A stretch of DNA of 64,000 nt from Rhodopirellula baltica. Its GTDB lineage: Bacteria; Planctomycetota; Planctomycetia; Pirellulales; Pirellulaceae. Where the stretch lies: the NCBI GenBank assembly GCA_002901265.1, contig PPHI01000074.1:1-64000 (forward strand). Direction: 5' to 3'. Numbering within the stretch: position 1 is the first letter of the stretch; the number at the start of each line of letters is the position of its first letter. The translations under genes were made by a program, and so were the position numbers. The notes under the pieces were generated by a model. That model saw nothing but the letters and a program-made list of their open reading frames with translations. It was not told the origin of the DNA and ran no database searches. This document shows positions 26,525 through 34,447 of this stretch, piece by piece.

Positions 26525-27319
26525 CTACTTCGTCTGATAAACCCAGTAGGGCGTGTAGGAACGTTGCGTCGCCCACTGGGTCTCCCAAACCAATGTGTTG
26601 TCAATCTTGACCTGGGTTGGAACGATCGACATTCGTGCCAATGCATAGCGGTAGTGTTGTTCGGACCCCGATTGATAGGCTTCAAGCAGAATCAGTACTT
26701 CGGGGTCTGTGCCCTGCACAAAGGTAAACACTGCACCGTCGATCACATCGCCAGACAATTTCGTGGGGTAGCGATAGATCGGTCGCTCGAGCATGCGGAG
26801 CGGGATCGAGGGCTTTTGCGGTGGGACGAGTGTTGCCGCGAAGCGATTGGCGATCGACTTCATTTGGCGAATTCTTTGAAACGGCGTTTTGAGAGGCGAT
26901 TCGCCATCATGGACGTCTTTCCAGGTCACGCCGGGGTCGTTGGGTTCCCAAATCATTCGGCTACGATCGCGAGCGCTAATGGCTTGGCTTCCGAGCGATT
27001 GGAACTCGACATGGACTTGTTCCAAAGAGGGATAAAGGCACATCGCCGCCAACGGCCGTCCTTCCTGTGTCCAAAGGTACAAGGCGCCGGCTGTCGTATT
27101 TCGCTCGGGGTTGCTCCAGCTAAGGACTGGTTGTTCCGGTTTGCCAACCGGCGAATCGGCGATCGAAAGCGAGATCCGTTCGACGATTTCTGAAAACTGA
27201 TCTTTCAACTTCAGCGGTTTGCTATCGACAGCATCGCTTTCTTGTGCGTTCAATAGTGTGGTCGTGCCAAGGAAGATGCACACTGCGATGAGCAATCGGG
27301 TAGAGCACAGTTTTGTCAT
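26525..27319 (-). CDS. Exported protein of unknown function
   Basis: 264 residues with a signal peptide (LCSTRLLIAVCIFLGTTTLLNAQ). The mature part has a beta-rich look with conserved-looking Trp and Tyr residues: VLSWSNPERNTTAGALYLWT, GRPLAAMCLYPS, and a C-terminus WETQWATQRSYTPYWVYQTK. It contains the segment RPIYRYPTKLSGDVIDGAVF near its middle. No catalytic motif, lipobox or membrane anchor is visible after the signal. I do not recognise the family and propose no function. Confidence 0.7.
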   Translation of the reverse strand: MTKLCSTRLLIAVCIFLGTTTLLNAQESDAVDSKPLKLKDQFSEIVERISLSIADSPVGKPEQPVLSWSNPERNTTAGALYLWTQEGRPLAAMCLYPSLEQVHVEFQSLGSQAISARDRSRMIWEPNDPGVTWKDVHDGESPLKTPFQRIRQMKSIANRFAATLVPPQKPSIPLRMLERPIYRYPTKLSGDVIDGAVFTFVQGTDPEVLILLEAYQSGSEQHYRYALARMSIVPTQVKIDNTLVWETQWATQRSYTPYWVYQTK

Positions 27320-27569
27320 CAGTTGGCACCTTCAAGACGTTGCCGAATGGTCGAAATAGATGTACTGTCTATTGTTTGGTGGTCTGGGCCCCATGTCAAG
27401 CAAATGGATTAGGTGAGAGGCGATCCTCACCAAGCAAATTTGAATCAACGAGCATCCTGTTGATTTTCGGGTGTCGCCTTTCGCCCCGCGAAAGTAGCGT
27501 TCTCTACCGCTGTTTTTGCGTGGCAAAAGGCGACATAAGCACAGAACAAGTTTGAAAGCCAACAGGCCG
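27320..27569. other. Intergenic region carrying a degenerate repeat element
   Basis: About 250 bases lie between two minus-strand genes. The only structure I see is the imperfect inverted repeat at 27472-27545, described separately. The remaining sequence has no convincing gene. Confidence 0.5.
27472..27545. repeat. Imperfect palindromic (REP-like) element
   Basis: The termini TGTCGCCTTT (27472-27481) and AAAGGCGACA (27536-27545) are exact inverted repeats. Complementarity continues inward: the left arm CCTTTCGCCCCGCGAAAGTAGCG matches the reverse complement of the right arm at about 18 of 23 positions. The left arm strongly resembles short palindromic intergenic repeats I associate with Rhodopirellula genomes. 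I cannot confirm other copies from this window, which appears to contain only this one. Confidence 0.5.
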
Positions 27570-28097
27570 TTAGGCGGCGTCTTTCTTCGCTTTGCCTTTC
27601 TTCGCACCGTCGGCTCGGTTTCCGCCCTCGGAACCGCGACGCAGCAATTGCTTGGGCAGTTTCGATTTTTGCTCGTCGCTTAGCATTGCGACGGCTTTCT
27701 TTAGCAATTCAGCACGGACGTCATTTGCCTTTTTCAATGCAGCCGCTTGCTTTTCGTTCAGGCCGGCTTGCTTATTGGCTTCGGCAAACAATTCAGCTGG
27801 CTTTTTTACTTCGCCGCTTTCTTTGATTTCCTTTTGCGCCTCGGCACGCTTTTTCATCAGTTCCGGAGTCAAGCCAGCTTCTTTGCGAAGCGTTTGCATT
27901 TCGGCGTTGGCCTTTTTGGCCAATTCCTTCAGCTTGGCTTGTTGTTCTTCGGTGAGTTCAGCCTTTTCAAGCTGCTTCATCATCTGCACCGAAACTTGGT
28001 TGCGCTGGCCTTTCTTCTTATTTGGCTTTTCGTCCGCTGCCGCCAGTGGGGATGCCAAAACCAACGCAATTGCAACACCAAGGATCTTGTTTTTCAT
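27570..28097 (-). CDS. Small Lys-rich exported protein, LTXXQ/Spy-like in character
   Basis: ATG 28097 gives a clean signal peptide (MKNKILGVAIALVLASPLAA) and 175 residues; the upstream extension to 28178 lacks support. The mature part is highly helical and charged, with motifs such as LTEEQQAKLKELAKKANAEM and LSDEQKSKLPKQLLRRG that resemble the LTxxQ repeats of Spy/CpxP-type periplasmic chaperones. The C-terminus is Lys/Ala-rich. A periplasmic role is likely, but the family link is based only on motif style. Confidence 0.7.
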   Translation of the reverse strand: MKNKILGVAIALVLASPLAAADEKPNKKKGQRNQVSVQMMKQLEKAELTEEQQAKLKELAKKANAEMQTLRKEAGLTPELMKKRAEAQKEIKESGEVKKPAELFAEANKQAGLNEKQAAALKKANDVRAELLKKAVAMLSDEQKSKLPKQLLRRGSEGGNRADGAKKGKAKKDAA

Positions 28098-28334
28098 CGA
28101 CGCACCTACATAGGGAAGGGCAGGGAAGTGGGGCGAAATCAGTCGCCACGAATAACGCATTGCAGCGGATCTCACCAAGCGAATAGTTTAACCTGGCTGA
28201 ACTCCGTGAAATTGCGTGACCCAACAAATTCTGGTGCGAATCAACTCAGGTGGCGAGATCAGGGAGCAATGGGGAAACCATCGCGAGTGCATCAAGTTTC
28301 TTGAAAGCGAGTCGCTTTTCCAAAAAACGTTTGG

Positions 28335-29306
28335 TTAGTCCGTGATCACGATCGAAGCCCGGGTGCGCCGGGTGAGAATGACGAGCCCCACGACGGTCAA
28401 GCCAATCCCAACGAGCAAACGCACCGAGAGAGGTTCATGGAACAGGATGACGCCCGCTACGGCCGCCATTGCGACTTGCGAGGCATTGATCAGGTTGACG
28501 GCGACGACGGGAAGTAGCCGCAGTGCGGCAGTAATTGCGACGAAGGCCGCGAAATTGAATACGCCGGCTGATAGCATCGCGGCCCATTGAGGCAGCGTTG
28601 TCTTGAGAATCTCGCTCATGCCAAGTGTGGCAACGCAATAACCCCAAAGAGAGACCGTCCCCGTCAGCCCGCTGAGAAACATCAGCACGCTCGGTTTAGC
28701 GCCAACCTGCATCGTCATTCGCATCGTGACACCAAAAAACGAATAGGCGAGCCCGCTGATCGCTGCCCACAATGAACCACGCAGAATCGCCGACGCATCG
28801 ATCGCAGTATTGCCCGTCTCGGTGGTTCCATGAGGCAGGCTTAGGACGATGACTGCGGCGATCAGCGTGATCATCGCGGCGACTTTTTGTCGACTGACCG
28901 GTTCGCCAAGCAGTATCGCACCCAACACCGCTCCGCCGACAATCAGAACACCCAGCGTGATCGGCACCGAAGCTGCCAAACCGATATCACCCAAGGCTTT
29001 CTGGAATGCGGCGTTACCCAAGAACTGGGCCAGGAACGACGCGGCAATGAATCGCAGCAATGGTTTGCCTTTCAAGCGATACCGCACGGGTGGAACGTTC
29101 GACTTTCGAGTTGACCGGCGAAACGCGATTTCTCCGCCAAGCAACAACGGTCCCAGAAAGAGAACCGTTGGGAACGCTTTGACTGCCGAGACCAAGTACG
29201 GATCTAGGTCGACGCAATGCCGCAAAGCGATGTTGGTAAGCGTATAGAGGACCGCCGAAGCGAGCCCGCAAAGAGGTCCGACCCAGGATGGCGTGGTGGT
29301 GGTCAA
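28335..29306 (-). CDS. DMT-superfamily permease (EamA type)
   Basis: 323 residues with ten predicted hydrophobic helices arranged as two EamA repeats of five. Examples are ASAVLYTLTNIALRH at the start of repeat 1, ITLGVLIVGGAVLGAILLGEPV at its end, and GLAYSFFGVTMRMTM in repeat 2. The C-terminus is AGVILFHEPLSVRLLVGIGLT, the typical final helix pair. These inner-membrane carriers export small metabolites or drugs; the substrate cannot be predicted. No obvious operon partner is present. Confidence 0.9.
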   Translation of the reverse strand: MTTTTPSWVGPLCGLASAVLYTLTNIALRHCVDLDPYLVSAVKAFPTVLFLGPLLLGGEIAFRRSTRKSNVPPVRYRLKGKPLLRFIAASFLAQFLGNAAFQKALGDIGLAASVPITLGVLIVGGAVLGAILLGEPVSRQKVAAMITLIAAVIVLSLPHGTTETGNTAIDASAILRGSLWAAISGLAYSFFGVTMRMTMQVGAKPSVLMFLSGLTGTVSLWGYCVATLGMSEILKTTLPQWAAMLSAGVFNFAAFVAITAALRLLPVVAVNLINASQVAMAAVAGVILFHEPLSVRLLVGIGLTVVGLVILTRRTRASIVITD

Positions 29307-29393
29307 AGCTGTCGAGATTCACGGAGAAAGAATCGGATCAATCGCATCGGAACCCCGGCGAATGGCTTGGTTGCGGCATCTGGGGAGAGGAAA

Positions 29394-30359
29394 TCAGTCG
29401 TCGAGACCGTTTTTTAAATTCGAAAGGTCGTCGGTCGGACGATCAGAGACCGTCGACGCGACAGAGTTATCGATCGTCAATCCACTGTCCAGCCTGCGGT
29501 GTCCATCGGTGGGTTTGGGGTGAGCCACAACGACTGTAATGTTGTCCTCTCCGCCGGCGTCGTTCGCTAAGTCGATCAACTCTCGGCAAAGCAGTGACGC
29601 ATCGGATTGTTGGCTAACCAATTGACCGAGTTTGTGGTTGTCTAGATAGCGATAGAGTCCATCGCTGCAGAGCAAGATGGAATCGTGCGGATGCAGATCG
29701 ACCCGATGAACTTCGGCGAGAATTTCACGCTCGCCATGACCGCCCAGTACGTTCCAAAGCACGTTGCTCCAACGGCTCGTCGCTTCGTCTTCGGGACGCA
29801 TTCCGCCGGCTTCGACCATTTGGCGTGCCAGCGTGTGGTCGGTCGTCAGTTGCTTGACATTGCCATCGCGGATCAAGTAGCAACGGCTGTCACCGGCGTG
29901 GACCACATACATGGTCGGCCAATTGATGTAGGCCATCGTAAGCGTTGTGCCCATCCCAGCGTTCTCGAGATCGTCGCGTGCTTCGGCAAGGACTCGTGAA
30001 TGGGCATCACGCAGCAATTGACGCAGTGCGTTTACGAAGTCGTCTTCATTGTCGGCATCGGAATGGAAAAACCAATGGACACTGTTGAGCAGCCGGGTGA
30101 TCAAGTGCTGGGCCGCAACGCTGCTCGCCTTTTCTCCGGCGGCATGCCCGCCCATCCCGTCGGCCACTAGTAGGACTTGACCCTGCATGCGGCCATAAAA
30201 ACGCCCGGCGGGAATTTCGTCCAGGCTCGACGCCGAAACCAGCATCGATTTGCTCAGTTCCGCGATCAAAAATTGGTCTTGGTTGATCGCACGGTGCCGG
30301 CCAATATCGGTTAAGCCAAACGTTTCTGACTGAGTGAATTCAAACTCGGAATCTTGCAT
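29394..30359 (-). CDS. PP2C-type Ser/Thr protein phosphatase
   Basis: 321 residues. The phosphatase motifs appear in order: TDIGRHRAINQDQF (motif 1), VADGMGGHAAGEKAS (motif 2, metal-binding Asp), VVHAGDSRCYLIRDG, LLCSDGLYRYLDNH (metal-binding Asp) and GGEDNITVVVAHP (final Asp). All metal-ligand Asp residues are present. It lacks a TM segment and is cytoplasmic. It would reverse phosphorylation by eukaryote-like kinases such as the two encoded at 17-25 kb. It is divergent from the SET-domain gene across a 375-base intergenic region. Confidence 0.93.
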   Translation of the reverse strand: MQDSEFEFTQSETFGLTDIGRHRAINQDQFLIAELSKSMLVSASSLDEIPAGRFYGRMQGQVLLVADGMGGHAAGEKASSVAAQHLITRLLNSVHWFFHSDADNEDDFVNALRQLLRDAHSRVLAEARDDLENAGMGTTLTMAYINWPTMYVVHAGDSRCYLIRDGNVKQLTTDHTLARQMVEAGGMRPEDEATSRWSNVLWNVLGGHGEREILAEVHRVDLHPHDSILLCSDGLYRYLDNHKLGQLVSQQSDASLLCRELIDLANDAGGEDNITVVVAHPKPTDGHRRLDSGLTIDNSVASTVSDRPTDDLSNLKNGLDD

Positions 30360-30734
30360 GTCGAGGCCTCAACCTAAGTCGCTGCTGGCCGACGGCTTTT
30401 CCGGTGTGCCGTTCGGCGGCGATTGTCACTTGGCTAATTGTCACTTGGCTAGCTGGGGAAAGCGTAGTCCAACATTGCTCGCGGTGTCGATACCTTGCCC
30501 AGCCACCTGCCCTGGCAATGCCTTCGTCGAACGATCCAAAACCGTTGGGAGGATACGGTGCCCCTTCGCTGACATCGCCCCTGGTGGTTTGCAACAGCCG
30601 TAATTTCGCCGTCAAACTCTTTTAAATCGGGCAAACCCTTTTAAAAATGCTAGGTAGTGTGCATGATCTTTTGGGAAACCCGCCGCGGTTCCCTTTCGCG
30701 GTGAACACTAACGGATCGAAAGAAGCAGTCGGGA
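30360..30734. other. 375-base intergenic region between phosphatase and SET genes
   Basis: It contains a perfect tandem duplication of ATTGTCACTTGGCTA (30422-30436 and 30437-30451) and, closer to the SET gene, two similar AT-rich CTTTTAAA-type segments near 30619-30646. The latter may be part of the SET promoter. No further gene is seen. Confidence 0.5.
30422..30451. repeat. Two-copy perfect 15-bp tandem repeat
   Basis: ATTGTCACTTGGCTA occurs twice head to tail in the divergent promoter region between the phosphatase and SET genes. It could be a duplicated regulator site or a simple slippage product. Confidence 0.6.
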
Positions 30735-31244
30735 ATGGAACTATCAAAGAAACGACGACGCAAGCTGCAAGCCTTGGTCGACAAAGATTACGGGTATCGT
30801 GCGTACGAAGACCGTGACGTGTATGTGGCCGAGCTGAAAGAAAAAGGTCGAGGCGTCATCGCTTCGCGGCAATTCTTGCCCGGTGAATTGGTAATCGAAA
30901 TCACAGGCCAAATCATCCCGGCTGACCAATATGAGGGGTCGACGTATGCGATGAACCTGGAAGACGAGTGGTATCTAGAACCGACGATTCCAGGGGCTTA
31001 CATCAACCATTCCTGTAACCCCAACTGTGACATGGTCCAGGTTACCGAGACGTCCAACGGGTTGATCGCCCGCTGCAATATCGAGCCAGGAACCGAGATC
31101 ACGTTCGACTATCAATGGGAAGCCCAGTGGTGGATTCCGAAGTGCTGTTGCGGCTCTCGAAACTGCCGTGGATGGGTGGTTGCCGAAGGCGACGTCAAAA
31201 AAATGAACCGCATCGCCAAACGCGAAAAGCGTAAAGCCAAGTAA
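30735..31244 (+). CDS. SET-domain protein lysine methyltransferase-like
   Basis: 169 residues that are essentially one SET domain plus post-SET. It begins KGRGVIASRQFLPGELVIEITG (SET start), then GAYINHSCNPNC (the S-adenosylmethionine and active-site NHSCNPN motif), ITFDYQWEA (the ELxxDY-type Tyr region), and the zinc-binding post-SET CCCGSRNCRGW. All hallmark residues are present, so it could methylate lysine on a protein using S-adenosylmethionine. Such domains are typical of eukaryotic histone methyltransferases and occur in some bacteria. The target is unknown. The C-terminus is basic (KREKRKAK). Confidence 0.93.
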   Translation: MELSKKRRRKLQALVDKDYGYRAYEDRDVYVAELKEKGRGVIASRQFLPGELVIEITGQIIPADQYEGSTYAMNLEDEWYLEPTIPGAYINHSCNPNCDMVQVTETSNGLIARCNIEPGTEITFDYQWEAQWWIPKCCCGSRNCRGWVVAEGDVKKMNRIAKREKRKAK

Positions 31245-31408
31245 GCGGCCTGCAAATTCAGCGGAGTGGTCTGGCCGTCCTCTCCGAGGTTTTCAGAAAA
31301 CGCCATCGGTGTGTTTGCGCATCACCAGATCTGGTGTGCTATGGTACTGATTCGATATTTTTTATTGATGCGAATCAACTAGCACTGCTCTGAGATACAC
31401 ACCACGTT

Positions 31409-32416
31409 ATGACTGGTCGCTCGACTTCGAATCCCGGGTCGCCTTCACGTAAGCAGCAATGGATTTTATTGCGTGAGAACAATCATGTCGGTCCGTTAAC
31501 GCCAAAGCAGCTCAAGCATCTCGCCGAAACGCAGCAAATCACACCGGCGGATTTGCTGTGGCGTGAAGGCCTTCAGGAGTGGATCCCCGCGAAGCGTTTG
31601 CCGCAGCTTTGGAGCGGCACGACACAACAGCCGCCCGAGTCTGTAACTCGAAGCACCCCTCCGCCGATTCCGGCTCCCGTATCAACGGTACCGAACCCCG
31701 GTACTTTCGAACCGAATGAGACGGCTTCAAACGCGGACACAGGAATTCCCGTGTTACAGCCCGTCGGGGTGCGCTCGATTCAGATACAACCGGTTAAAGC
31801 ACCAACAAGCCGGAACAGGAAACGCCAGTCAAAGGATTCGCCCCAGTTGCGGTTCCGGCAAACCGGGAGCGTGATCGTCTTCGCAATCGCCAGCCTCATT
31901 TGTGGCATTTTGCATTTGCCACTCACTATCATCTCAGTGATTGGGCTCCTCAAGGCACCGTTTGTCGGATTGGCTGCACTGACTGGTGCCGGAAAATTGG
32001 GTGGCGGACTCTTTGCCGCCGGCATCGGTTTCGGGGCGACCGGGTTGGCCGTCATCTCCATTTTGATGTCTTCCGTCTACATTGCTTTGGCGTTTTGCTG
32101 CTTTGCATCGGGAATCGGATTGGCATGCAATCGTGCCTGGGGAGGTTGGTTTGGGCTTGCCGCAGGGGCTTGTTCGACGGCAATCGCCTTGTGGAAAGCG
32201 TGGACCATTTGGACGCAGTTTGAGACTTGGCGATTGACGGAAGTGGGGCCATTAAGATCGATGAAAGAAAACGCCGATGCTGTGAATGTGGTCAATTGGT
32301 TCGCGTTGTCCTCGATGCTTTTCTCGCTCGTGTTCCTACTGCTTTATGGAGGTTACGCAGCGTTGGCGTTTCGTTCGATCCTTTCGGCCCGATACTACGA
32401 AGAGTCGCCGAGCTGA
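31409..32416 (+). CDS. GYF-2 domain membrane protein
   Basis: 335 residues. The N-terminus (about 14-75) is a GYF-2 domain: QWILLRENNHVGPLTPKQLK and TPADLLWREGLQEWIPAKRL. This domain is frequent at planctomycete membrane-protein termini. A Pro/Thr-rich linker with basic residues follows (to about 145), then three to four TM helices (SVIVFAIASLICGILHLPLT through ALSSMLFSLVFLLLYGGY). The GYF-2 part probably binds protein ligands in the cytoplasm. It is 164 bases after the SET gene. Function is unknown. Confidence 0.85.
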   Translation: MTGRSTSNPGSPSRKQQWILLRENNHVGPLTPKQLKHLAETQQITPADLLWREGLQEWIPAKRLPQLWSGTTQQPPESVTRSTPPPIPAPVSTVPNPGTFEPNETASNADTGIPVLQPVGVRSIQIQPVKAPTSRNRKRQSKDSPQLRFRQTGSVIVFAIASLICGILHLPLTIISVIGLLKAPFVGLAALTGAGKLGGGLFAAGIGFGATGLAVISILMSSVYIALAFCCFASGIGLACNRAWGGWFGLAAGACSTAIALWKAWTIWTQFETWRLTEVGPLRSMKENADAVNVVNWFALSSMLFSLVFLLLYGGYAALAFRSILSARYYEESPS

Positions 32417-32493
32417 ATTGACGATTTCAGTGTTGTTGTGAGCAAGAGTCACGTCACGAAAGTTCGTCGCGGCGCGTTTGGTTTTGGAGCCTC

Positions 32494-34266
32494 TTACTCG
32501 GCGCGCCGCTCAATTTGATTGATTGCCTTGCGGGCGAAACTTTTCAAATCGGTCTTCGACAAAAGCTTTTCTAGTGGAGCGATGCTTTGGCGAGTCCCGA
32601 CCTTGTCGAGGATGTTGATCGTGGCGAGCACTCGATCGCGGTCATCGTCTGACAGATTTTTCCAGAGAAAACGCTCGATTCTTGCACCTACGTACTCGAT
32701 GGTGTGTGGATCGAGTTTGTCGACGCGTTTGGCAAGATGTTCCATCGCCCTGTCGTTGCCAATTTGTGCGATGTATTGGAACAAAATTTGACGAGTTCGG
32801 TATGAACTGACTGCGTCTACGGATTCGATCAACTCATATAGATGGCTCGCTTTTACACCAAGTTTCTCGATGCCCGTCTCGCTAGCGGAAAAACTGCGAG
32901 GTTGATCAACAAGCAGCCGAATCGCAAGCTCAACGTACTCAGTGGCTTGCGTTTCGTTTAGTTCCAACTGGGGAACGGACTGCAGCGTTGCGTCGAGTTG
33001 GGTCCGTTTCTTGAATGCCTCGTCTTCGGAAAGGTAGCGACGCAAGTCACTGAGGTACTGCGTTGCAATCGCATCATCATCGACATCGGACCTTTCGATG
33101 ATTGCGATTGCCGAGTGGCGAAGGTGGAGATCGCTATGACTGATGAGAGGCAACGCTCGCTGTGGCGTATCGATTTCGACGGCTTTGGCAAGTAGTGATG
33201 AGGCATTGGATCCTGCTGACGAATTGGCGAGTCGATCAATCTCTTCAATCACAATCCCAGCGTTTTCAGGTGTGATCATTTTCTCAAAAACCGTCCGATC
33301 TTTGAGGGGCAAATCGTTATTTAAAGACAACTCGACAAGTGCTCGAAGTACATCGTCTTGCAGTTTGCTGTCTTCTTTGAAATCGGATTCAGCGATTGCT
33401 TGTCCGATGGCCCATATTCCTGCTTCTCTAGTCATCCGGTCCGAATCGTGCAACTGTTCGATCGCCTCACGAAGCGAATGCCTTTGCTCCTCGAGAATTT
33501 GTTCCTGCGCCGTGTTGGCTGGCAATGCATTTACTTTCCAGATGACGAGATCTGAGCGTTGCATTCGATATGGACGGGATTCGCCCTCCCAAATGACAGT
33601 GAGGGTTCCGTCCTCACGGGCTTCGACAACGTCTACGCCGATCCAGCGTCTGGCCCAGCATCCGGCAAGCCGTTCCCCGACTGAGATTGGCAAGTCGTCG
33701 GGTACCAAAATGTATCCGCCAGGCAGGTCGATGTTGATTTTGAAACGATAAACTCTTGCCGGACGATCTGCGGGCAAGCTCGGCGAATGATTTTCGCGGG
33801 TTGAACTTCGCGAGGTCTGGGGAGCCGTCGTACTGGACGTGCTCAGTTGCGCTGGCTTCTGCGTTGCTGAGCTTTGCGTTGCTGAGCTTTGCGTTGCTGA
33901 GCTTTGCGTTGCTGAGCTTTGCGTTGCTGAGCTTTGCGTTGCTGAGCTTTGCGTTGCTGAGCTTTGCGTTGCTGAGCTAGGAAGCTTCACTTCACGAACG
34001 GCCGATCGAGTGGCTTTCCAAAAGATGGAATTCGAAGCGAACATCAGCAGTCCTACCGCTGCCAGGAACACAACGATTGTTTTCCATTGAATTCGGTGAT
34101 CATTGTCTGATGGATTGATCGTCGACGGATGGGGCGTCAATTCTGGAACAGACGGTTGCTCTGAAATGACAAACTGATTGCCACAGCGGCCACATTGAAC
34201 CTTCCGTCCAACCCAGCTGTTTTCAACATGAAAGAAGGCCCCACAGACGCAATCTGTTTCAACCAT
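32494..34266 (-). CDS. Zinc-ribbon membrane protein with SSATQ tandem repeat and helical repeats
   Basis: 590 residues. The N-terminus is a putative zinc ribbon (C6xC8 and C25xxC28 in TDCVCGAFF and QCGRCGNQF), followed by a TM helix (about 63-82). The next part holds eight SSATQ repeats (from about 97), encoded by a 15-bp DNA repeat. A small beta domain (ISVGERLAGCWARRWIGVDV to SRPYRMQRSDLVIWK) follows, resembling SHD1/Tudor-like modules, then HEAT-like helices from about 260 to the end. The composite is typical of large planctomycete exported or membrane scaffold proteins. No enzyme motif is visible. It starts 182 bases after the PriA gene on the same strand. Confidence 0.82.
   Translation of the reverse strand: MVETDCVCGAFFHVENSWVGRKVQCGRCGNQFVISEQPSVPELTPHPSTINPSDNDHRIQWKTIVVFLAAVGLLMFASNSIFWKATRSAVREVKLPSSATQSSATQSSATQSSATQSSATQSSATQSSATQSSATQKPAQLSTSSTTAPQTSRSSTRENHSPSLPADRPARVYRFKINIDLPGGYILVPDDLPISVGERLAGCWARRWIGVDVVEAREDGTLTVIWEGESRPYRMQRSDLVIWKVNALPANTAQEQILEEQRHSLREAIEQLHDSDRMTREAGIWAIGQAIAESDFKEDSKLQDDVLRALVELSLNNDLPLKDRTVFEKMITPENAGIVIEEIDRLANSSAGSNASSLLAKAVEIDTPQRALPLISHSDLHLRHSAIAIIERSDVDDDAIATQYLSDLRRYLSEDEAFKKRTQLDATLQSVPQLELNETQATEYVELAIRLLVDQPRSFSASETGIEKLGVKASHLYELIESVDAVSSYRTRQILFQYIAQIGNDRAMEHLAKRVDKLDPHTIEYVGARIERFLWKNLSDDDRDRVLATINILDKVGTRQSIAPLEKLLSKTDLKSFARKAINQIERRAE
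33861..33980 (-). repeat. Eight-unit 15-bp coding tandem repeat
   Basis: The plus-strand unit GCGTTGCTGAGCTTT is repeated eight times without interruption; only the last unit differs, at its final bases. On the minus strand each unit encodes SSATQ, so copy-number changes keep the reading frame. The near-identity at DNA level implies recent expansion. Confidence 0.95.
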
Positions 34267-34447
34267 TGGGCTTGCTCAACCTGTATCAAAAAACAATCAA
34301 AGCGAGTTCCAGACAACGCAGGGAACTTCAGATGAGCTCAATAGCTTAGCAGCATCAATACTTTTCTGCTGAACGGTTGGTCTAAATCAAACAAGATCGC
34401 ATAGTGAAAGACCGTTGGTAGATTCTCTTTTCCAGGTTGTCTTGTGA

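Noticed and set aside
33861-33980. Short regular repeats as a possible CRISPR array
   Set aside because: The units are contiguous 15-mers with no spacers and lie in frame inside a coding sequence, so this is a protein repeat.
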